The translations under genes and the position numbers were made by a program. Shown piece after piece: positions 1-5,721 of a stretch of 6,730 nt of DNA. Source of the stretch: CAYPUT01 sp046541715 (GTDB taxonomy: Bacteria > Spirochaetota > Spirochaetia > DSM-27196 > PWMO01); NCBI GenBank assembly GCA_046541715.1, contig JBKHCS010000145.1, positions 1-6,730 on the forward strand, given 5' to 3'. The notes under the pieces are model-generated. The model worked only from the letters and a program-made list of their open reading frames with translations. It had not been told where the DNA came from and ran no database searches. Position 1 is the first letter of the stretch; each line of letters begins with the position of its first letter.

Positions 1-51
1 TGCGACCAGAATGACGGTGCATCTCCTCCTTCCCGATTTCTTTGGTTCCAT
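1..51 (-). CDS. N-terminus of an unidentified exported or membrane protein (partial, runs off left edge)
   Basis: Reading leftward from an ATG at 51-49, the frame stays open to the window edge and gives 17 residues: MEPKKSGRRRCTVILVA. A basic stretch (KK, RRR) followed by a hydrophobic run (TVILVA) is what the start of a signal peptide or an N-in membrane segment looks like. A Shine-Dalgarno GGAGAG lies five bases before the ATG, and a promoter-like sequence lies about 70 bases further upstream. A second ATG at 22-20 in another frame follows AAGGAGGAG, but only two to three bases separate that motif from the codon, so the upstream start is preferred. Too little is visible to name a family. 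The call rests on start-site context and N-terminal character only. Confidence 0.5.
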   Translation of the reverse strand, partial: MEPKKSGRRRCTVILVA

Positions 52-122
52 GTTTTCTCTCCGAGTTGGTTTAGGCGGGGGATCGATGGTAATAGAATGG
101 ACAAAGCAGACCCGCCAAAGCA

Positions 123-151
123 TTTCTATACCCGAAGATACAAAATGTCAA
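123..151 (-). promoter_or_regulatory. Sigma-70-type promoter for the left-edge gene
   Basis: On the minus strand a perfect TTGACA (151-146) is followed after exactly 17 bases by TAGAAA (128-123, four of six matches to TATAAT). Transcription would start near 116 and give a leader of about 65 bases before the ATG at 51. The stretch is clearly richer in A and T than its surroundings. The -35 box lies inside the inverted repeat at 139-161. A weaker alternative downstream is TTGGCG (118-113), 18 bases, TATTAC (94-89). Confidence 0.5.
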
Positions 152-161
152 CTATTTTGTA
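139..161. repeat. 8-bp inverted repeat, probable operator over the -35 box
   Basis: TACAAAAT (139-146) and ATTTTGTA (154-161) are perfect reverse complements separated by seven bases. The size and spacing suit a dimeric repressor site, and the repeat covers the -35 hexamer of the minus-strand promoter at 123-151. It could instead form a weak hairpin in a transcript reading through from the YciI gene, but the stem is AT-rich and no U-tract follows, so an operator is the better reading. No regulator gene is visible in the window. Confidence 0.4.
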
Positions 162-217
162 ATACCTGACTGTGTCACTATGATACACCAACCAAGGAGG
201 CGTGGGAGGCCGCACAA

Positions 218-256
218 AGCGCTGTGGGCTGTAGGAGGAATCCGTACGACAGCGCT
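218..256. repeat. 8-bp GC-rich inverted repeat downstream of the YciI gene
   Basis: AGCGCTGT (218-225) and ACAGCGCT (249-256) are perfect reverse complements around a 23-base loop. The repeat begins 12 bases beyond the stop codon of the minus-strand YciI gene, where a terminator or 3'-end stabilising stem would sit. After the second arm the minus strand reads TTTGTG, which is not a proper U-tract, so an intrinsic terminator is uncertain. The rest of the noncoding stretch 162-267 shows nothing I can name. Confidence 0.3.
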
Positions 257-267
257 CCGGGAGCCGC

Positions 268-552
268 TTAGATCACCTCCCCGAAGGAGGGCTCCCACTG
301 TTGTACCAGGGCCCGCATCACCTTGGAGGTTACCGCCGGGTCTTTGGAGGCGAGGGCCTGGGCTTCCTCGAGGCTCTCCACCCGGAGGATAGACATCCCA
401 CCGGCTATGTTCGCAAAAGGACCTCCGAGCTTGAGGCGCCCGTCCCGGGCGAGGGATAGCTGATAGGCCTTATGCGCCTCCAATTCCTGTTCCCGGGCCG
501 GTCGTCCCTTCTTCCACTCGGGTCCGGCGGTGTAGAAAACAACGGCGTACAT
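268..552 (-). CDS. YciI family protein (YCII-related domain)
   Basis: A 94-residue protein, the usual full length for a single YCII domain, which folds as a dimeric alpha-beta barrel related to muconolactone isomerase. The biochemical role of most members is unknown; enzyme-like or small-molecule-binding roles have been proposed. The family pattern is visible: an N-terminal strand (MYAVVFYT), a helix with a conserved-type His (H27), then GRLKLGGPF (38-46), the strand SILRVES (54-60), and a helix leading through KDPAV (70-74) to a C-terminal strand ending QQWEP. The start is well supported by AAGGAG (563-558) five bases before the ATG. It is transcribed away from the cotransporter gene across an 88-bp gap and seems to be a single-gene unit. 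Family assignment is good; nothing shows a specific substrate. Confidence 0.85.
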   Translation of the reverse strand: MYAVVFYTAGPEWKKGRPAREQELEAHKAYQLSLARDGRLKLGGPFANIAGGMSILRVESLEEAQALASKDPAVTSKVMRALVQQWEPSFGEVI

Positions 553-561
553 GTGTGCTCC

Positions 562-589
562 TTGCTATCCCAGCATAGCAAAATTGCTA
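562..589. repeat. Three alternating TTGCTA half-sites in a divergent promoter region
   Basis: TTGCTAT (562-568), ATAGCAA (575-581) and TTGCTA (584-589) form two overlapping inverted repeats: a 7-bp pair with a 6-base spacer and a 6-bp pair with a 2-base spacer. The cluster lies directly before the YciI start; its left arm overlaps the last two bases of that gene's Shine-Dalgarno site, and a weak minus-strand -10 candidate (TATGCT, 577-572) lies inside it. For the plus-strand cotransporter it sits just upstream of the presumed promoter. It may be an operator for either gene, or a hairpin near the YciI ribosome binding site. Confidence 0.35.
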
Positions 590-592
590 CTG

Positions 593-636
593 TTTCACGA
601 GGGGTTTCCACTGGTAGAATGACCTCTCTCAGGAGG
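593..636 (+). promoter_or_regulatory. Weak promoter and strong ribosome binding site for the cotransporter
   Basis: TAGAAT (615-620, five of six matches to TATAAT) is preceded at 16 bases by TTTCAC (593-598), a poor -35 box. Transcription would start near 627 and give a short leader. The ribosome binding site AGGAGG (631-636) lies four bases before the ATG at 641 and fixes that start. The promoter call is tentative; the ribosome binding site is clear. Confidence 0.4.
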
Positions 637-640
637 GGTA

Positions 641-2977
641 ATGGCTGGAAGCTCCCGCGGGTATAGCGTACAAGATCTGTTCTCGAAGGCCTCTGCGGCC
701 CTCCGTCGCGGTAGAGATTCCCTGTCCCCGGGCAACCGGAGCGGCGCCGCGGAGGACTCTTCCCGCGTCGTATCCGCCGTCTATTCAGAGGAGGAACAAG
801 AGAACGAAGGTACCAGCCGTATCCGAACCCTCGGAACTTTCGGCGGGGTATTCACTCCGAGTTTTCTCACAATTATCGGCGTCATCATGTACCTGCGCTT
901 TAGCTGGGTATTGGGAAACGCCGGGCTTCTTCAGACCATCGCCATCGTGGTCCTGGCCAACAGCATAACGTTCATTAGTGCTCTCTCCGTGTCGAGCATC
1001 GCGAGCAACGAGAGAATGGAGACCGGGGGTGCTTACTTCATGGTGTCCCGGGTACTTGGTTACGAAGCTGGGGGCGGGATTGGGCTACCCCTTTACCTCA
1101 GCCAAGCCTTGTCGATTGCCCTCTATGTTATTGGCTTTGCCGAGGCGTTTACCGCGGTTACACCCCGATGGTCAGTGACAGCCGTGGCTATCACGACCAT
1201 GCTGCTCTTGGCGGTACTCGGTCTCGTCGGCGCGCGCTTCATGATTCGCCTGCAGTACGTCATCCTCGCGATCATCCTCGCGAGCTTCGTGTCGATCGCC
1301 TTCGGGTTCGAGTTTCGTCACACGAATCTGACTCCGTCCTACGGCGAAGGTCTCGGGTTCTGGGCCGTTTTCGCCGTGTTCTTTCCTGCGGTAACCGGAA
1401 TCTTAGCGGGAGTATCGATGTCCGGGGACCTAAAGGAACCGGCTAAGAGCATTCCCCGGGGAACACTCCTGGCGGTAGCTGCCGGTTTCGCCGTCTATAT
1501 TCTGGTCCCGGTCATGCTCGCCTTTTCGGTCGCTCGGGAAGACCTCGGGGCCTCCACGGCTCTCCGGGACGCATCGAGGTGGCCTGTCTTGGTCACCGCC
1601 GGTGTGATGGGCGCAACCTTGAGCTCCGCCATCGGATCGCTCCTTGCGGCGCCGAGAACCCTCCAAGCGCTCGGCATCGACGGGGTGATCCCGAGATTGT
1701 TCGGAAAAGGCGTCGGTCCGACTAGGGAGCCATTGTTGGCTCTCCTGGTATCGATTGGCCTCGCGCTCACGGCTATTCTCCTCGGAAGCCTAAATGCCGT
1801 GGCCGAGGTTCTCACGATGTTCTTCTTGACGACGTACGGCGTCCTGAACCTTTCGGCGGGCATGGAACGCCTTGTGGACAACCCCTCCTTCCGTCCGGCG
1901 ATTCGCGTTCCCTGGTGGGTTAGTTTCCTCGGCGCCGTAGGCTGCGTCGCCGTCATGTTTCTTATCAACGTGGTCTCCACCGTTGTAGCCCTCGTGGCGG
2001 TGGTCGCAATATACGTCTACCTGGGTTTGCGCAAAAAGCTTTCCGCCGTCGCCCCGGCCGTACATGGCGGAGTCTGGGAAGGTTTCTGGACGGCTGTATT
2101 CTTCGGTGTTTCCCGCCGCCTGGCAAAACGCCGAAGCGCCTCGGGAAAGAACTGGCGTCCCCTAGTCCAGGTCTTTGCCTCCGACACGGAGTCCCACCGA
2201 ACACTGATGGAGACAGGCGCTATGCTGACCCGGAGAGGCGGAGCCCTTGCGATCTACGGGATGGTCGAGAGAGGCCGGGGAGATACAAGGGAACAGCGCC
2301 GGGCGTTGGACCAGGAGCTCGAAAGCTTCTCCGAGGGCCTTCTACAACCGAACACCTTTCCCCACGTGGTGGAAACCGCGGCATTCTACGACGGGGTCGT
2401 TGTAGCCTCCCAGGCGGCTGCATTCGCCGGGGGTGCCTACAACTCCGTTATGCTGGGTCTTCCGGCCCCTTCGGGCCGGGATCGAGACTTCGCGGCGATG
2501 ATGGAGCGGCTATCCGAAATCGACCGAAACATTCTTTTGCTGAAGAAGGCACCCCGTCCCTGGACTGCGATTCGCGGACCGATAGTCGTCTGGTGGGGCG
2601 GCCGGGAGAACAACGTTCGCCTGATGCTCGTCCTTGCGCACCTGCTTCAAGGCGGTGTGACTCCTCCTCCGGAAATCCACCTCGCGACGATAGTCTCCGA
2701 GCCGGAGCAGAAGGATGCTGCGAAGGCCCGCCTGGTAGCCACCATAAACGATTTGCGGCTTAAGGCGGTACCGAAGGTGGTCTTAAACCAAGACCGACGG
2801 TCGATTCCCGAAGTATTGGCGGCGGAGTCGTCGGATGCCGCCCTGGTTCTTCTCGGGATGGCAAAACCGGATAGCGAAGAAACCAGGCGCTATCTGCCTC
2901 GATTGCGGGAAACTGCAGCCGGAATAGAAAGTGTGCTCTTCGTTCTGAACAACATACCCGAAGTCGAGTATATCTAG
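641..2977 (+). CDS. Bacterial cation-chloride cotransporter, SLC12/NKCC-like
   Basis: A 778-residue membrane protein of the amino acid-polyamine-organocation superfamily, cation-chloride cotransporter family, moving Cl- with Na+ and/or K+ across the inner membrane. A polar N-terminal tail (1-65) precedes about 12 membrane segments (roughly 67-463). Family signatures are strong: GVIMYLRFSWVLGNAG (80-95), METGGAYF (126-133), FFPAVTGILAG (247-257) then SGDLKEPAKSIPRGTL (261-276), and TLSSAIGSLLAAPR (326-339). A cytosolic C-terminal domain of about 300 residues (474-778) carries NSVMLGLP (601-608) and IVVWWGG (648-654), the counterparts of NTVMLG-type and WW-type motifs in animal NKCC tails, so it is full length. 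By my alignment from memory, residues equivalent to the human NKCC1 Na+ site (A325, S328, S329) and K+ site (Y162, P249, T252) are present, suggesting Na-K-Cl rather than K-Cl transport. A strong ribosome binding site supports the start. It appears monocistronic. Confidence 0.9.
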   Translation: MAGSSRGYSVQDLFSKASAALRRGRDSLSPGNRSGAAEDSSRVVSAVYSEEEQENEGTSRIRTLGTFGGVFTPSFLTIIGVIMYLRFSWVLGNAGLLQTIAIVVLANSITFISALSVSSIASNERMETGGAYFMVSRVLGYEAGGGIGLPLYLSQALSIALYVIGFAEAFTAVTPRWSVTAVAITTMLLLAVLGLVGARFMIRLQYVILAIILASFVSIAFGFEFRHTNLTPSYGEGLGFWAVFAVFFPAVTGILAGVSMSGDLKEPAKSIPRGTLLAVAAGFAVYILVPVMLAFSVAREDLGASTALRDASRWPVLVTAGVMGATLSSAIGSLLAAPRTLQALGIDGVIPRLFGKGVGPTREPLLALLVSIGLALTAILLGSLNAVAEVLTMFFLTTYGVLNLSAGMERLVDNPSFRPAIRVPWWVSFLGAVGCVAVMFLINVVSTVVALVAVVAIYVYLGLRKKLSAVAPAVHGGVWEGFWTAVFFGVSRRLAKRRSASGKNWRPLVQVFASDTESHRTLMETGAMLTRRGGALAIYGMVERGRGDTREQRRALDQELESFSEGLLQPNTFPHVVETAAFYDGVVVASQAAAFAGGAYNSVMLGLPAPSGRDRDFAAMMERLSEIDRNILLLKKAPRPWTAIRGPIVVWWGGRENNVRLMLVLAHLLQGGVTPPPEIHLATIVSEPEQKDAAKARLVATINDLRLKAVPKVVLNQDRRSIPEVLAAESSDAALVLLGMAKPDSEETRRYLPRLRETAAGIESVLFVLNNIPEVEYI

Positions 2978-3585
2978 CGGGCGGGCGGGCCGGAGCCGAG
3001 GAGAAGGTCACGAAGGGCTCCGGCGATCTTTGCCCCTCCGGCTCCGGAGGGCTCGATGCCGTTGACGTAGTCCCCCGGGTCGGTGCAGACAGTCCGAAGA
3101 TCGATTACCGGCAAACCGTAACGGTTCGCCAGGCGATAGATCGCGTCGTCAAAGAGAGACACCGCTACCGGGGCTACGTCGCCGTAGGGAGCCGGGAGGT
3201 CGCCGTTGTAGATGGTACAGACCGCGGTTCGCTCGTTAAGCCTCAGAAGCGCCTTGAGGAGCGTCTCGTAGTCTGTGGCAAAACGGTCTATCGCTTCGCC
3301 GAATACGGTGAGCACCTCGGCGTAACTTGCAGCCTCCGCGACCAGAAGCTCCTGGTGGCCAAGGGCGTCGTTTCCGCCGGTAGAGAGGACGAGCCAATCC
3401 GCTTCCTCGGGTATCCCGGCCAGCTGCTCGTGCACGTGGCGCGTTAGACTACCGTCTACCGCTAAGAGGGTAACCTTCCAACCGGATCCCAACTCTTGAC
3501 CGAGACGGGCTTGTACACCGGGATCCGGCGCGGCGTAGGCGGCGTTGTCAAACACAGAGTCTCCTACTAAGGCGACGTGGGGCAT
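2974..3585 (-). CDS. SGNH/GDSL-family hydrolase-like protein
   Basis: A 203-residue protein with the SGNH hydrolase layout, a family of esterases, lipases and deacylases. Block I is VGDSVFDN (7-14) with nucleophile candidate S10. Block II has G45 in VDGSL, and block III is GGND (70-73), with N72 as the oxyanion-hole residue. Block V normally reads DxxHP; here the corresponding stretch is NGIEPSGAGG (175-184), so Glu (E178) stands where the catalytic His is expected. I recall EPS-type block V sequences in a subset of this family, so this may be a subfamily trait and not damage; the substrate is unknown. No signal peptide is visible, so it is probably cytosolic. The chosen ATG (3585-3583) follows GGAGG with six bases between; the frame stays open upstream to an ATG at 3657, but that would overlap the flavodoxin gene start and lacks a better site. 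Its stop overlaps the cotransporter stop. Confidence 0.8.
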   Translation of the reverse strand: MPHVALVGDSVFDNAAYAAPDPGVQARLGQELGSGWKVTLLAVDGSLTRHVHEQLAGIPEEADWLVLSTGGNDALGHQELLVAEAASYAEVLTVFGEAIDRFATDYETLLKALLRLNERTAVCTIYNGDLPAPYGDVAPVAVSLFDDAIYRLANRYGLPVIDLRTVCTDPGDYVNGIEPSGAGGAKIAGALRDLLLGSGPPAR

Positions 3586-3655
3586 GGCTCTCCTCCGGGC
3601 CACAGAATAGCACATGCGCCCGGAAAGCGGTATGTGGGTGTATGATAGAAGAACC

Positions 3656-4159
3656 ATGTCGTCGAAGGTTGTTTACTACTCGATCTACGGAAACTGCCGT
3701 TTCGTCGCCGAGGAACTTGCCGGACGGCTCGATACCGAAGCAATCGAATTGGTGGAAGCCCGGGGACCCAGGAAGGGGCTCGGGATACTCTGGGGCGTAA
3801 TGAAGGCGCTCCGGAACAAGGGGTCAAGGCTGGCCGGGAATCCCTGGAACCACATCCGGGACGTCGACACCGTCTGGCTGGTCACCCCGATTTGGGCATC
3901 CCGGGCAACCCCGGCGGCAAACGCCTTTCTGGACGGCGCGCACCTCGCCGGAAAGACAGTGAATCTCATCACCCTCCAGGCGGACCCGGAGGGAAAAGAC
4001 AGCGACCGGGTCCACGGGCAACTCAGCGACCGGGTAGCAAAGGCCGGTGGAAAAGTCGGCAAGGCGATCCCCCTGCATTCGGCCGGCCCGGGGGACTTTG
4101 CCGGGGAGACCTCGCTGACTCGCCAGGTGGAGAGGATAACAAAGGCACGGAACGAATAG
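3656..4159 (+). CDS. Flavodoxin-like (FMN-binding) protein
   Basis: A 167-residue protein with the flavodoxin fold: first strand KVVYYS (4-9), then the phosphate-binding loop SIYGNC (9-14), a central strand DTVWLVTPIW (71-80), and the second FMN loop TPIWASRATP (77-86), which matches flavodoxin-family reductases. The middle stretch KGLGILWGVMKALRNKG (40-56) resembles the linker typical of the larger flavodoxin family branch. Such proteins carry electrons or reduce quinones and other small acceptors in the cytosol; the partner is unknown. The P-loop departs from the usual S/T-x-T-G-N-T, keeping only S, G and N in place. The start was chosen because homology begins at MSSK; in-frame ATGs at 3614 and 3632 would add an unlikely polar leader. 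The ribosome binding site is weak, and TATGAT (3641-3646) sits so close that the mRNA may be nearly leaderless. It is divergent from the hydrolase gene. Confidence 0.75.
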   Translation: MSSKVVYYSIYGNCRFVAEELAGRLDTEAIELVEARGPRKGLGILWGVMKALRNKGSRLAGNPWNHIRDVDTVWLVTPIWASRATPAANAFLDGAHLAGKTVNLITLQADPEGKDSDRVHGQLSDRVAKAGGKVGKAIPLHSAGPGDFAGETSLTRQVERITKARNE

Positions 4160-4189
4160 GCCCTGCAGCGAGCATCGGCCGCGCCTCGA

Positions 4190-4243
4190 TTTACACCGGG
4201 CGGCTCCTCGGCTATACTGATCCGAAAATCACCTTCAGGAGAG
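4190..4243 (+). promoter_or_regulatory. Near-consensus promoter and ribosome binding site of the amino acid ABC operon
   Basis: TTTACA (4190-4195, five of six to TTGACA) and TATACT (4213-4218, five of six to TATAAT) are separated by exactly 17 bases. Transcription would begin near 4225. AGGAGAG (4237-4243) then lies five bases before the ATG at 4249. It stands in the 89-bp gap after the flavodoxin gene, so the transporter genes probably form their own transcription unit. I see no palindromic operator overlapping it. Confidence 0.65.
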
Positions 4244-4248
4244 AATCT

Positions 4249-5058
4249 ATGAAACAACTCACTGCAGCGGTGGTGTGTCTGCTAACCGCAGGTGCCCTCT
4301 TCGCCGGGGGCGGCCGGGAAGCCGGCGCAGGGCAGGCGGACTCACTACGGAGCATCAAAGACAAGGGCGAGCTGGTCCTGGGCTTAGACGATAGCTTTCC
4401 CCCGATGGGATTCCGGGATGCCTCGGGAGAAATCGTGGGCTTCGACATCGACCTGGCCCGGGAAGTTGCGGACCGCCTCGGGGTCGACCTTGTCCTTCAA
4501 CCCATCGATTGGGATGCCAAGATTCTGGACCTCAATAGCCGCGATATCGACGTTATTTGGAACGGGCTTACCATCACTCCGGAACGGCAGGAAGCGATCG
4601 ACTTCTCGAAGCCCTACATTGCAAACCGACAGATCGTCATCGTCCAGGCGAACTCGGGAATCGAGACCAAGTCGGATCTTGACGGAGCCCGGGTAGGGAT
4701 TCAGCTTGGATCGAGCGCAGAGGACGCGGTTAATTCGGACCCGGCGACCATGGAAAGCTTCGCCGATCTGTCGAAGTATCAGGACAACGTCCAGGCCTTG
4801 ATGGATTTGGAGACCGGCCGGATCGACGCCGTCGTCGTCGATGAGATCCTCGGTCGATACTACATCTCCAAGAAGCCCGGGGTCTTCGCGGTCGCCCGGG
4901 ATCACTTTGCCGAAGAGGAATACGGGATCGGATTCCGGAAGGGAGAAACCGACTTCGTCGCGGCGGTGGATGCGGCCCTCGACGAAATGGTCGCCGACGG
5001 TACCGCTGCGGAAATCTCCGATAAGTGGTTCGGAGAGAACGTGCTGCTCCCCCGGTAA
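4249..5058 (+). CDS. Periplasmic amino acid-binding protein of an ABC importer
   Basis: A 269-residue family 3 solute-binding protein that captures a polar amino acid in the periplasm and hands it to the permease encoded next. Residues 1-19 are a signal peptide (MKQL, hydrophobic core, LFA cleavage site) followed by a Gly-rich linker; there is no lipobox Cys near the cleavage site, so it looks soluble and not a lipoprotein. The family signature GFDIDLAREVADRLG spans 64-78. Probable ligand contacts by analogy with HisJ are D47 or D48, R113 in TPERQEAIDF (for the carboxylate), S155/S156 in QLGSSAE, and D198 in AVVVDE (for the amino group). These fit an alpha-amino acid but do not identify which one. 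The frame is open upstream to 3892, but the signal peptide, promoter and ribosome binding site all place the start here. The permease start follows 15 bases after the stop. Confidence 0.92.
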   Translation: MKQLTAAVVCLLTAGALFAGGGREAGAGQADSLRSIKDKGELVLGLDDSFPPMGFRDASGEIVGFDIDLAREVADRLGVDLVLQPIDWDAKILDLNSRDIDVIWNGLTITPERQEAIDFSKPYIANRQIVIVQANSGIETKSDLDGARVGIQLGSSAEDAVNSDPATMESFADLSKYQDNVQALMDLETGRIDAVVVDEILGRYYISKKPGVFAVARDHFAEEEYGIGFRKGETDFVAAVDAALDEMVADGTAAEISDKWFGENVLLPR

Positions 5059-5073
5059 GGATCCGACACGACG

Positions 5074-5721
5074 GTGGATTACTTCTTTGAGACGACACGG
5101 TACATCCTCCAAGGGTGTACCGTTACTCTCAAGCTCTTTTCCTTGACCCTGCTTTTTTCGTTACCCCTGGGGTTCCTCTGCGCGATGGGAAAGACCCTCA
5201 AACGCCCCGTCTTGGCGATCCCCCTGGGGTTCTACACCACGGTGGTGCGCGGAACACCCCTCCTATTGCAGCTCTTCTTTGTCTACTACGGCCTCCCGCT
5301 CCTCCTTCCGGCCCTCCGATTCGAGCGGTTTACCGCGGCCGTCCTTACCTTCGTGGTCAATTACGGTGCCTACTTCACGGAGATTTTCCGGGGAGGAATT
5401 CAGTCCATAGACCGAGGGCAATACGAGGCAGCCCGGGTTATCGGCATGAATTACTCCCAGACGATGCGCCGGATCGTCCTTCCTCAGACCATCAAGCGGG
5501 TTCTCCCTCCGATATCGAATGAGGCAATAACCTTGGTCAAGGACACGGCTCTCGTGGTTGTCCTGGGAATCGGAGAGATGTTGAGGAACTCCAAGGAGAT
5601 CGTGTCCCGGGATTTTACCATCAGTCCCTTTGTTATCGCCGGACTGATCTACCTGACGCTGAACTACGGATTGGTTCTGGTCTTTCAAAAGCTGGAGAAG
5701 CGGTATGCCGTCTACGAGTAG
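5074..5721 (+). CDS. Amino acid ABC transporter permease (HisMQ type)
   Basis: A 215-residue inner-membrane permease of the His/Glu/Gln/Arg/opine family, normal in length, with about five membrane segments (roughly 17-38, 47-72, 84-105, 155-170, 185-205). Diagnostic stretches are VVRGTPLLLQLFFVYYGLP (57-75) and the EAA loop, EAARVIGMNYSQTMRRIVLP (118-137), which docks on the ATPase. Only one permease gene is present, so it presumably works as a homodimer. The start is GTG: it lies 12 bases after AAGGA (5057-5061), which overlaps the stop codon of the binding-protein gene, a rather long spacing that suggests translational coupling. The 3' end overlaps the ATPase gene by 17 bases. Confidence 0.93.
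   Translation: MDYFFETTRYILQGCTVTLKLFSLTLLFSLPLGFLCAMGKTLKRPVLAIPLGFYTTVVRGTPLLLQLFFVYYGLPLLLPALRFERFTAAVLTFVVNYGAYFTEIFRGGIQSIDRGQYEAARVIGMNYSQTMRRIVLPQTIKRVLPPISNEAITLVKDTALVVVLGIGEMLRNSKEIVSRDFTISPFVIAGLIYLTLNYGLVLVFQKLEKRYAVYE

Noticed and set aside
74..116. 6-bp GC inverted repeat (GGCGGG/CCCGCC) in the leader of the left-edge gene, possible riboswitch
   Set aside because: There is a single short stem with a 31-base loop and no recognised aptamer motif.
180..392. 70-codon plus-strand open frame beginning in the left noncoding region
   Set aside because: It has Pro/Arg-rich low-complexity content, no ribosome binding site before its ATG, and it overlaps the well-supported YciI gene.
1495..1980. 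161-codon open frame on the minus strand inside the cotransporter gene
   Set aside because: It is antisense to a confidently identified gene, lacks recognisable motifs, and long antisense frames are expected in GC-rich coding DNA.
2979..2993. Possible G-quadruplex from repeated GGGC just after the cotransporter stop
   Set aside because: There are only three full GGG tracts plus a GG, and the bases encode the Pro/Gly-rich end of the hydrolase, so composition is sufficient explanation.
3586..3657. Upstream extension of the hydrolase to an ATG at 3657
   Set aside because: The GDS block sits normally near the N-terminus when starting at 3585, where there is a strong ribosome binding site; the extension would overlap the divergent gene.
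3892..4248. In-frame upstream extension of the amino acid-binding protein
   Set aside because: It would overlap the flavodoxin gene and bury the signal peptide; the promoter and ribosome binding site lie after it.
4384..5112. 242-codon open frame on the minus strand across the binding-protein gene
   Set aside because: It is a shadow of the real gene; its composition has no family features and it crosses the permease start.
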